The notes under the pieces are model-generated. The model saw only the letters and a program-made list of their open reading frames with translations. It searched no databases and was not told the DNA's origin. The translations under genes and the position numbers were made by a program. 64,000 nucleotides of DNA from Pezizomycotina sp. ARF18 (taxonomy: Eukaryota; Ascomycota): contig AZLU01000022.1 in assembly GCA_002224055.1 (NCBI GenBank), positions 62,001 through 126,000 of the forward strand. Direction: 5' to 3'. Below are positions 13,580 to 24,324 of this stretch, one piece after another; positions within the stretch are counted from its first letter, which is position 1, and each line of letters starts with the position of its first letter.

Positions 13580-15955
13580 ACGGGCGGCGGCGGCGGTAAA
13601 CTCGGCATATTCGGCTTGACCTCCGTCGCCGGTAACTCCGTCATTCCCCTCCGGCTCATTAACGTAACTCTCGCCGGCATTTCATACACCGGCCCGCTAA
13701 CCGAACTCGCCGTGCTATCGAACTTCTCCACCTCCCTCTCCATCCTTCGCCGTTGCTTATCTAATGTTGATCTTCCCCAGCTTCCTCGCGGCGACTTTCA
13801 TGCCCCGTTAACGTCGTGGTTTGCGAGGTATACTCTCGTCGCCGTCGACACTTCGGATAAGCGGCTCCACTCGTTCATAGCGACTTTCGCCGACACCCGT
13901 GTCCACGTTGAAGCGGAAGTAAGCGGGATGTGCTAACGTTATACATCGCCAATCCGTCCTTTAATAGCGTCTGGTGTATGTTCTCGCAGTCGTCGATTTT
14001 CGCCATCAACCTCTCCTCGCCTGCGTAAAACGTCCAACGAAGACGATAAATTCTCCACCACTGGACTTTATTATCGCCCTTCTGCGCGTTCGGTGGTCTT
14101 TTCCCTGTACCGAGGGATATTATGACGCCGACGTCGCGGCCGGGCCATTCGTTTACTAGCGCTTCTTCGAGGACTTGCGGAGTGGGGTTGTACTTCCCGT
14201 GTCCTTCGTCGAGGAAGACTCTGCGATATTTTATTCTTCTATTGAAGGCGGCGAGGGTTGCCGAAGTGGCGCGGCCGGCTTGCAGATTTTGCAGTCCGGG
14301 TAGGACATTGATTCGACGCCGGAGGAGTAGGTGCGGAGATAGGCGGGCGTGGAGTCCTTGTTGGACCTTGTAGACGGCCGTACGAGCTACAAAAACCAAG
14401 GTGATCGTTAGCAAAAACGAATTCAATACTACAAGGATATTTTTTTCTTTTTTTTTTTGCAGTATACTTACGTCTTACACCTCCCCTTCCTCTTATCATG
14501 CATAAGCGCATCTCATTCCCCCTCCGTGCCCCACCTCCCCACCATCCAAACTCGGCAACCTACTCGCGTCCGCGATACCCTTAATACTATCCGTCCGTCC
14601 AGTAACTCCCCGTACTAACCCTCTCTATATCGCCTCAACCTCTTTCTCATCATCATACGCTCCCCCCATAGGTTCCAATCCCAATCTTTCTCCCTCACTC
14701 CAATATCCTCCGGTATCTCCCTCCCGTCGTCTTTACTCCGCTCCCTAACGACCTCCTTAATCGCCCTCTCCAATTTCGACGCTTTAAATAACGTATCGCC
14801 GTACGGTATCCCTATTACCCGTTTATCCGTCTCGAAGACGTACCGCGTCATGCGGACGTATACCTCCTTACACGTCGCGACGGACAATGCGCAGCCCTAC
14901 CCAGCATTATGGCGATTAGCCCACCGTACCGTTCCGCATATTAAATCGAATACCTCGCACGGTTCGTTACTTCCTCGCCGCGCTTCGGTGGTCGGCCGTG
15001 GAGCTCTACGAAGACGTCGTGCATTAAATCTCCAGTATAATAGGTAGAGTAACCCTAATACCGGCGCCGTCGAGCGCTAGTAATCGAAGCCGGGTACGGC
15101 GGGAGTTTAAGTGCCGCCGGCGCCGGTCGACGTCGGAGGTTTTATCGCGGTCTTTATGTTGCTTCACTGTATCTTTCGCTTGCGCCTGCGGGTGTCGGGA
15201 TCGTTTCTTTACCGGATAGCTCGGCTGCGGTCGATGGTCGCGAGGAGTGCGCGTGTGACTCCTGCGATAGCGAGGCGGTACCGGTGGCGAGGTTGCTTAC
15301 GGGTGGTTGTTGTTGTTGTTGTTGTTGTTTGTTGTGGGGGTACGTACGCCGGCCTAGCAGGGTTCTTCGGCGGCGGCGGCGGCGAACCTGTATTTCTCCT
15401 GTTACTCCTACCGCCCATCCACCGCTGTTGTTGCTGAGTATGCCGTACGGCCTCCTGGCTGCTGCTGAGCGTAGTGCGAGTAGTAATGCGGACTCCCACT
15501 ACTCCCGCTTCCGCTATTACGACTACTCTGCCCGTGTTCCGGCCGGTAGCTTCGGCGGTAAAGGCGGTGGCAAAGAATTCGTGTTGGCGTTGGGTGATAT
15601 GGGCGATATCATCTCGTCCGATTTCCTCATCGGCTGCTGCTGCTGTTGGTTCGTAAGGTGATTCGGAAGGGTCGGGTTCTGCTGGAGGTGTTACGGGGTA
15701 GGGAGGTATGGGTATTGGCGTCGCGATGCCATCGTTGCGGAGTTGTTGATGTATTTTTTGCTCTAGATGGTGGAGGTTGGTGATGTTATGACGAAAGAGG
15801 CGGGAAATCAAGCTAGAACTCGGGGATTCTTTTTTTTTTTCGGTCGAGATGGGTTTGTAAACGGAAGACCTCTTGATATACCGGGCACTATCCTTGATTA
15901 TAAACCCGAATGATATAAGTCTTTGCCCTGTTGATTGTTTTGAGGCTTGTTCCAA
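13580..15955 (-). CDS. Patatin-like phospholipase with Pro/Gln-rich N-terminus
   Basis: Patatin-like lipid acyl hydrolases cleave membrane phospholipids and, in fungi, are linked to regulated cell death. The minus strand from 15955 gives a Ser/Pro-rich arm (IPIPPYPVTPPAEPDPSESP), a polyglutamine- or Thr-type repeat at about 15306-15334 and a proline-rich linker. The patatin domain starts near 15090 with LLALDGAGIR, the oxyanion-hole motif. It continues with GGLIAIMLGR (14890-14930), CKEVYVRMTRYVFETDK, IPYGDTLFKASKLE (14740-14870), RATSATLAAF, FLDEGHGKYNPTPQVLEEA and ISLGTGKRP (14080-14270). NEWSRLSEVSTATRVYLA lies near 13810-13890. An intron (about 14392-14472, GTAAGT to TTTGTAG) separates two parts. 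The window around 14919-14941, where the nucleophile elbow (GxSxG-type) should be, is two bases too short for it, and the frame changes several times. The 3' end is approximate; the N-terminal arm belonging to the same gene is inference. Confidence 0.75.
15306..15334. repeat. (GTT)n trinucleotide repeat
   Basis: About nine GTT units on the plus strand, inside the N-terminal linker of the patatin gene. Depending on frame it codes poly-Gln, poly-Asn or poly-Thr on the minus strand. Such runs are length-variable. Confidence 0.8.
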
Positions 15956-16339
15956 GAGATGTTAATAGGCTTTAGAGCTTTGTTTTCACGAAGGCTTGTT
16001 GTGGTTGAAGCTGCTTTGTGTGGTGGTTTTGAAAGGAAATGCAAAGAAAGAGAGGATGAAATTGAGGAAATTGAGGCGAAAGTGCGAATTCGAGTAATAA
16101 AGGAAAAAAGGGAAATTTTCTGGAATGCAACAGCAAATGAAAAAAGAAAAAAAAAAAAAAAAAGAAAAAAAAATAATAAATAATAATTTGGGGCAGGGTA
16201 TGCTAGAAGTGTGGGTCATCCACCCACAGTGTGGAGGGCAGCGGGAATAGTAATACTAGTAAATGCCCAGAAGTAGCCAAAGAAATGCCCAGAAAAGGGT
16301 CCCAAGATACACAGGAAAAAAGCCCTCCGTCCAGCCCTG

Positions 16340-16738
16340 GTACGTTCGTTCAGTACCTCGTCCCTGTAGATATCGAAGGTGCCCGTGACAGACGTCGGAT
16401 GAGGGAGCACAAGCTCCGTGGAACTTCTATTTTATCGACGATAAGGCGGACGGTAATAACGGCCGAAGTATCCTTCTTTTGATCCTTCTATCCTTCTATC
16501 CTGCTATCCTTCTATGAGTCTTTGCTTACGATAAAGTGTCTTGTATCGGTAGTCTCGGAGTCGGAAAGTATTATATCGCTAGTATATTTCCTTCTGGAAC
16601 GGAATATATACAGGATGTGTAAAGATATATAAGGCGACAACCAAAGAAGTGTCGTTTGTATCGTAAGACTGCTCTGTTTATTCTAAGAAATAATAAATAA
16701 TACTCGTACGGACGCGTGTAAGATTGTTTGCGAAAACA
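16340..16738 (+). mobile_element. Possible solo LTR fossil
   Basis: The stretch shows an LTR-like order: a TATATAA box near 16627, AATAAATAA poly-A-like words near 16690, and an end resembling GTAAGATTGTTTGCGAAAACA-type fungal LTR termini. No target-site duplication or internal element is visible, and the left boundary is a guess. Family is undetermined; it would be an old, degraded remnant. Confidence 0.2.
16469..16515. repeat. Short tandem of ATCCTTCT-like words
   Basis: Five imperfect copies of an 8-10 base pyrimidine-rich word, one with C-T-G in place of C-T-T. Confidence 0.7.
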
Positions 16739-18628
16739 GTTATGTTTGGAGCATACTAAGTAGGTAGTAATAAACAGCGAAAACAGGGCTTAGTAAATAC
16801 TACTGTTACAAGAGGAGGAAAGGAAATATAAGGCATTTGTTACAGCGAAAGCGTCTATTATATCAGTTCATCACATAAACACACACTTTCTATTGGGATT
16901 TACGAAGATCACCATGTTTTACATTCAAGGAGAATTAGAAGGACCCCTCTTTAAGTATTAGTATCACTTTTCTAACCATCTTCAGATCGAAAAGCACCAA
17001 GGAAAAAGGGACAAAAGCAGCGCATGATAGGCGACTTTTTTTTTGTTGCTTTTGAGCAGAATTATTTTTGTTTTGCCTGTAAAGAAAAGAAGCTAAGGGA
17101 AACTAAGAACCCGGTGACGACACATGCTAAAAATAATACCTGTATACTTGGCACAAAGAAGAAAAGATGACGGCAGGAAAATGTGCGAACCAATCAGACG
17201 AGACCTTCAAGGCTGGTCGGGGATTTCACTTAGTCAGTAGCGTACTAACGTGATGAGACTGCACGTGAGGTCGTTCATCGTCGGAAGCGCTCAGCTCGGG
17301 AGATCTATCGTGTCTTTTCTTTCTTTTTTTGATTTTCGCTCCGTTTGTGAGATGAGATCTGCAAGGGGAGAATACGGAGACCCGGAGCCACCGCGCAGCA
17401 GTTTGGAGATGGAGGGTCTCCAAAGTTGTTCATGGAGATTGAGATTTGAAGTGCACTGCCACATTTGCCACAATCCCTGAGAGAGGGAACTGCCACACCT
17501 TCTTTTCTTATGGGGCAATTGTGGAGAGTTGACCGAAATTCTGCAGGGCTGCAGTAGCTGCTTTTCTATACTTAAGTATATATCGCGAAAAAACGTGGAG
17601 ACCTTAGATGTTGAAAAGCGCAGCGCGTATAGAAACCAATTGACCGGGTTGAAGTTAGATGCGCGATTGGTACCGTATTGTAGTTTAGAAAGATGAAAAC
17701 TTAACAGAGAACCGAACGGTTTTTCATGACTTCTATGGTTTGATTGTACAAGTGACGTAAATAACCTATGCGATAAGGAAAACCTGGGACGAAAAAGTGA
17801 AAGGAGGAAGGCTGCTGCTGCAATCGCGTAAACCAGTACCCTTACTTTCCATAATATCCCTCCAAAAAAAAAAAAAAAAAAAGGGGGGGGGGAGGGGGGT
17901 TCTTCATCACCACGAACCCATACTATCGAACTCCCTCAACTCGTCGATGCTAACACCCTTTTAAAGTGCATCCCTATGCGTTGCCTAGAACATATAATGG
18001 GTGATGGATTAATGGTCGGACGTTGCGGCTGCTTTCAATCGGTCACAAATACGAATAATCCCGCCGAAAAGGAAGACATACCCTACTCTACACTTTACAG
18101 AACAATATCAATTGAAATACAGTAATAATAATTTAAAGCTGGATTTAAAACAAAAGAAAAATAATAATGGTAAAACATTATAATAAACTTGAGATTATAG
18201 ATCTATATATTGTATATCTAATTCACGGCGCGATCGCTAAGCATTAGCGTGAGCCCGTTGCAGTTTTCTCCAAGGCTATACACACTGGAGGTTCGCCAGG
18301 ATGACGGCGCTTGCACGACGGGAACAACACGGGAGGCGCCCGGCGCTAAACGCCTCGCCACCAATAATATGCAGACTTTTTCATATATGCAATGCAAAGC
18401 CTTGTGTGATGTGAGGACTATATTTAGAGAATACAGCAAAGGGCCGTGAATCAAATAATGAAAGGCTATTGCCAGGCTTGCTTTCGATTACAATGTTTCG
18501 TCTGTCTTTTTTGGTTTGAATATTTGGTCTTTACAAGAATCGTAAATTTGCTGTTCGTTGCTCCGCTCATTTCTATCATCTTTTGATTTTCTATTGTAGA
18601 GACACCTTTTTTTTTTGGTGATTCGAGC

Positions 18629-21600
18629 ATGGCCGACCCCTTCAGCATCACCCTCGGCGTCGTCGCGCTCGCCGAAGTCACAGTAAAATGCGGATCCGGC
18701 CTCGTCTCCCTAATATCGCAATACCGCCACTGTCCGACGAGCTCGTAGCACTCAGCAACGAAGTGCAGGACCTCCAACTCGTCCTCTCGCAGATAGAAAG
18801 TACCACGTGTGGTAGCTTACCTGCGACGACGCAAGCAGTCGTAGCGCCGCTGATTAAGAGTTCGAGGAAGACGCTGAAACAGCTGTGGGAGTTAGTGCGG
18901 TATTTCGAAGAGAAAGGGAAGACGAAAGGGCAGGTATCGCTGTTTAAGGCATGGAAGAAGAAGGCGAAGGTAGTGGCGGAATGGAAGGATAGGATTTTGA
19001 AGTTGAAGAGGGGTATGGGGATATTACTTGCGGAGGGGGTGTAAGTATCTGTGTTTTTTTTTTTTTTTTTTTTTTTATTCCTAGGACCTCTTGATTCGAA
19101 TCATTGCTGGTTCATGAATGGCACCACCGTTATATTTCAATAAAGAACGAGCTTTCTTGTTGGATTTCATTTGCTCCATTTGCTCCAATTTGCTTTGTAA
19201 AACCAAAGAAAAATTTTTTTCTTTTTGTTCTATTCTTAAAGAAGCTTGTGTTCTATCCGGTTTATAGAGCTCAGGCTCTTTATTGGGTATGACGAGTGGG
19301 TTATTTTTTGCGTTGCACATACTTTGATCCAAATAGCCTTGGCGTAAAAAAAAACACCTTCAGTCCATGATCTGTTGAGGATGTTTTCAGCAGTGATCGA
19401 TCAACACAAGAGAGATAACTATAGAAAATATAGAATTCTAGGACCACCTAGGATTATCAACCGGGCTCTTCAAAGCTATTGGTCGCTGCCTTTTCTCAAA
19501 ATATATAAGAAAAAAAAAAAAGAAGGGGGGAGAGGAGACGGGTACGGGCGAAGGCTGTTATTTATCTTTCTCCCTCTTTTTTTTTGTTCTATTAATTCCT
19601 ATACAATTACTTTTTGAAGACAAATTTTACTGCGAAATTCCGGAAGACTGATGTGTCTCTTTTAATAAAATAGAGCTTCCTCTCGTAGGATAGAACGACA
19701 TTAAATCAGCTCTCGATCGATATGCAGACTGACCGCAGCCAATTTCTAATTGCAAGTCAACAGTGCCAGGACTTGATCATGAAGCATGGCTCTGAGCATA
19801 CAACCAGGTTATCTTTAATTCAAGACAGTACAGACACTCTAGTTCAAGGTCAGAGTAGCTTGGTTCAAGGGCAGAGCACTTTAGTGCTGGGCAGAATAAT
19901 ATGGAGAAAAGCAAGCGCAGCTACTTTCCATGATGAAGGCGTTGCTTTCGCGAACTACGCTGCCACGAGACGCTTCGTATCAAGCCAGCAGTAGTACGAC
20001 CTATTCCGCTAAATCAGTATCCACTGCTACAAGTAGCATTACAACCCTAGAGGTCTCTAAGAAGGTGCTCTCCGGATGCACGGCTTTATGCGTATGCGCT
20101 GCCACCGACCCGTGACCAGGACCTAGGATCCTCAAAAATCTTAAAGACGTTCCTGGGTAGTCTCAACTTAGGTTACAGCGGGACCATCGTACCGTGGGTA
20201 GAACCGTGTAACCTGAAACCCGGAGTATGTAAACGCAAGCACAGATCCGACATAACTTTGACCTACTTCTTTCCTTCTTGGTGGACGAACAAGGCGCTGG
20301 TGGGCTGCTTTTCGCCGTATAGCCCGCAGTTGCAGATCGTCGTCCGCAACAGGTTTACGGATTACCAGCGTCTAGATTTCGTGGAGCGGTACCAGACGCG
20401 GCACGACTCAAAGGAGTTCAGCATGGTCCCGAGCATCTTCGATGTCATGGGTCACGGCGACCAGGTGATGGACCTTTTCCGCAAGAGGATCATATCACCA
20501 TTCGACACCGTGGATACCATGTCGAAGGGAGCTCTTGTTTTATATACGTATGTCGATATCCATAGCTGGTTCCCTTCATTATTTGCTGTAGTTATATTCG
20601 TTGAAGGCTTTATAGGATTTCACTTGTCAGGTTCCTGAACTAACCTTTTGCTTTTTGGAGGGGAGGGGCAGTGCGCGTTTTCTCGTTTTAGGAAACGATA
20701 TCGAAACACAGGATATGATCCACTAATTCTTCCAGCGACGCAAATTTCATAGCAAGTATCATGAGCTTGGTGCCGGCTTTAGACACCGTTGATGCGAATG
20801 GGTAATAATTGCACGTTGACGTTCTAATGGTAATAAACTTTGCTAACATGGAAATTTCTGTATAAGGTTCTCCGTGGCTTCAAACATTGGAGAACTGTTG
20901 CTATACCAGGAAGCGGATCTTACTTCTAAAATGCCCATCGATCCAGAATTTTTCAGTTACTATTCCATATTCGATAATATGGAGCTGACGGTGGCGCACA
21001 AAGCCATACTCGGGCTCTCAGAGAGCCCGTTGGAAGCCATATTATCCGGAAACCCAAAATTGGCCAACTGCGAAGACGTATTTGGCCGGACACCGCTGCA
21101 TTGGTCCGCGAAGCTCGGGTGTTTCGAATATATACCTAGCCTCTTGCACGCAGGTGCGGAGGCTAATGCGGTGGATAAGATGGCCGGGCGCCGATCCACG
21201 AATTGTGCATGTTGCCGCACGACACTCCGCGATGGGAAATTTAACGGGGAAGCTCTGCTTTCGGCGATTAAAGCGCTATGCGATGCTGGTGCCGACATTA
21301 AGTCAGCCGATAAAGACAGGTTCTGCCCTTTGCATTACGTCCTAAGCGGCCTTACGTACAAAATCTACGACCCAGTGCGCAGAGTCGACTTAAAGACGCG
21401 TTAAATGTCATTGAGACTTTGTGTAATGCTGGCGCAGACCCGAACGCTGTGGACCGGACGGTAGTTCGATGATCGCGTGCGCCCTTTCGAGGTTTTATGG
21501 GAACCCCGAAACGTACGATACCGACGGCGTGGTTCCGAAAATCATCGGGAAATTACTTGATTTAGGAGCTGATATCAATTTGAAGGATAGTAATGGTCGG

Positions 21601-22666
21601 GTTATACTCGTGGAAAAAACACGATGTGAGCTCGAATTTTTTGTTTATTTAATTTTCCCGCGGCCTCTCCTACCAGGAGAAGACTAGCGCCGGGGAGACG
21701 GTGCTTTTCCGTCTAGTAAACGAAAGACATTGTTCCATGGGGAAATGCTCGGCGATTAAAGGGTATTCTCGACTCGCTCGCGAAAGTCCTCTTTCGTTCA
21801 AACGGATACACGTCACCGGCGAAAAGACGGTCGTGATATTCGAGAACTCATCGATGTCTTAATCGAGGGCAACAATCGTAGTTACGCACGAGGATATACG
21901 AGGGAACTCGATGAGTACCGCCACCAAATGCTCTCGTTTTTCGAGTGGGTCGACGAGACGAGGGAAGCGTATTTATCGACCTACCATCACTCAGAATTGG
22001 CTCGGAGGATTACCCGCTCCAATTATCTACCACTCGTGAATAGCATCCATTATTTTATATAGCCGCGTTTCTTTGTGTATTTTTCTCTTGGTTTGTCTAT
22101 TCCTCTTGTGCTCTTTCACCCTCCGCATAGTTTTATACTCTGATACTTTCTTTCTTTCTTTTCTTCTTCCTTTCTTTCTTCTTTCTACTTTCTTTTTCTT
22201 TTTCTTTTTCGGGAGGAAGCCCTTGTGAGCATGTCTGTGGCCCAGAACCTGCTCTTGAATTTCTGCGCGGTAACCGCCATTGTATTTTAGAAATCGAGTA
22301 ACATCAGCAATTTATCGGAATGAATTCATCTCATTTCTCGACTGGATTGACGAACAAGGGAGAAATATTTATCCAACGACAGATGGTGAAAACTGGAAGT
22401 GCTTCGGATTATTTATCCCGGCTCTTATTGAGCGCTGGCATTTGTACGAACGTTACACCAACAATCGCCTGTCGATTATGAATAAGGACACTGATGGCGA
22501 TAATATATCTAACTATGACCGTGAAAACGAGGTTGAAAGCGACACTGGCAACAAAATCAGCAATGATGTTGCAATAGTCTCACCCTATACCCGAAGACGA
22601 ACGGAAAGAAGAATTTGCGGGTGTGGAGTGAAATTCGGGTTACATTATAGTTGTAAGCCGCGCTAA
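18629..22666 (+). CDS. STAND-N-like / ankyrin-repeat protein
   Basis: The start ATG at 18629 gives MADPFSITLGVVALAEV, typical of the fungal N-terminal domain of STAND proteins (Pfam PF17111-type). A helical region follows (DELVALSNEVQDLQLVLSQI). A donor GTAAGT at 19041 opens a long first intron that includes T23. The next exon begins near 19689 (TLNQLSIDMQTDR) and holds three short repeats around LVQGQSSL (about 19835-19890), then YFFPSWWTNKALVGCF and FSMVPSIFDVMGHG. A second intron at 20548-20866 joins cleanly in phase (LYT to FSVASN). Ankyrin-like repeats follow: DVFGRTPLHWSAKLGCFEY, LCDAGADIKSADK, GKLLDLGADINLKD. The C-terminus has two related segments (about 21900-22030 and 22310-22660) with FFEWVDE and FLDWIDEQG. 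Frame changes occur near 18730, 20000-20230, 21400 and 21690. No NB-ARC or NACHT domain is seen, so it is an ankyrin protein with a STAND-type N-terminus rather than a full NLR. The true 3' end may be 22060 or 22666. Confidence 0.75.
22145..22210. repeat. CTTT-rich pyrimidine microsatellite
   Basis: Imperfect (CTTT)n with CTTC variants between the two C-terminal segments of the STAND-N/ankyrin gene. Confidence 0.75.
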
Positions 22667-24324
22667 AATCGTAGGGTATTAATCAGTTTTAATTTTATAC
22701 GGTGGATATTTTCTTAACATTCTTGCTCAGTTTTTAGTCCCTTTCTCTATCATTCTAAAGTAAGTGTATTAAAAACTATTAATGCCATGGAACTAAATTT
22801 AGTGTGGATCCTCCCTGATTCTCATTCCAAGTACTGCGGCGATGGTTATGGATCCAAGATAGGAACCTTGATCGAACTCGAGCTAGTGATTGCATGTGCG
22901 TAGTCACCAGTTCGAGAGGCTATAACCCAGTTTTTTGTGCAAATTGGACGACACAGCTTTTTTTTAGAAATATATATATACGACGCTGGTGACATCGCTC
23001 TAAGTCACAATTCGTCGCCTCAGAACGTTATAGGAGAATCAAACGAGCCATATAGTCGGTGTATTCCAAAACAGCCCTATCCCAGTTAGTTCCTGAGTCT
23101 TGCTCCCTTCCTTGTATCTACCGAACACATTAAGTTTCTTGTAATTGTAACCCTGGCTTCGTTGCGCATTTACCCCGCCATTACAAATACGTTCCTTAAC
23201 CGAAAAAAAAATTTTGCTCCACTGTTTTTCTGACTTGATAGCTTTGCCGCAATTTTCAAGGTTTTCGGATTTATCAATATTCGAGTAAAGTCAAAGATCA
23301 CTATTTTAAATAATACTAAAACGAAACCTAGATTCACCTCTAACGGGCGTACATGGATGCAATTGCTTGTAGAGTCTGGGAACTTGATGATACGAATCCT
23401 TTTAGGAAGTAGTGGGAATTTGATCTGTATATTTATCCTCCTCGCAATGGGTTCCAGGTTGGATAATCTTTTAAATGGAAAGTCTTATCCAAGGTCTTAT
23501 CCTTCTACCTCGCGACGGAATGTTTTGTCTCAGATAGCCGCGCGGTTTCCTTTCGGGCTCGGATATTCCTAAAAAAAAAAAAAACCATTCAGCCAGCCTC
23601 GTTTCTGGAGATAGATCAACAATCGTCCAAGGTTGCAGAATTTCGCGCCCGTTCGCCAGTGCTATAGCTTACAGATTCGGCGCAGGGCTTGTACTGAGAT
23701 CGCCAGAATCGGTGCAGCAAGAAAGGTGGATACAAGACGTTATGTATTCTTGGTTTTGTGACGGGGATATTTGGAATCCAGGTGCTCGAACCTCGCCGCG
23801 TCGGAGCCAAGTTCGCAGCGCATAGGTTCCTATTTCGTGGCTGCAACTACGAACGTATTGATCAATTGAGCTGTAAGCCCGCCAGCGGATCCCTGCTCAT
23901 GTGGTTATACAACATCGCCACCTTCCTAGCTGGGCGTGACGATTATTTATAGGTAGCCGTTGCCAAGGATGTATCTGTCCAGGGGTTGCAATGATAATAA
24001 CATTGATTATTTCTCATTGCTCCCTCAAGACGAACAAAAGCGCTGATATAGCGAAGTTTCAACCACTAGACTTAGAAGCAATGCAGAATGGCGCGTCGTT
24101 TATGCGGTCAATGCACGAAACAATTTGGGGTAGGATACAGAGTGCTCGAGCTTGAAAATAACGTTTTCGACTATCAGTATGGCTGGGTAACAATACTGTT
24201 GAACCAAACCTGATATATTCTGGCATTGGAGTACGTTAAATCCCGTTCACTCGCGTGAATATTAATGATTCTTAAGGTAGCTAACTAATCTTTATCGCAT
24301 CGATCCCTGGCGCCTATACTCCAG
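22667..24324. other. Spacer with probable first exon of membrane protein B
   Basis: AT-rich to about 23600, then more balanced. The exon upstream of the conserved acceptor at 24322-24324 should lie within about 23700-24200, but I cannot fix its limits. Open frames at 23357 and 23758 show no recognisable family motif. Confidence 0.4.

Larger units (their letters stand above)
15956..18628. other. Divergent gene-free spacer
   Basis: No supportable gene. It contains a purine-rich stretch with an A-rich run (16140-16175), a short tandem of ATCCTTCT-type words (16469-16515), and an A19-G10 homopolymer junction (17864-17892). An LTR-like end is discussed separately. Open frames at 17226-17518 overlap on both strands and have no family signature. 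The right end should hold the promoter of the STAND-N gene. Confidence 0.5.

Noticed and set aside
17226-17518. Overlapping ORFs on both strands
   Set aside because: Mutually overlapping with no family signature and no better frame.
1114-22666. A complete NLR gene
   Set aside because: No NB-ARC or NACHT P-loop was visible in the HET, patatin or STAND-N genes.
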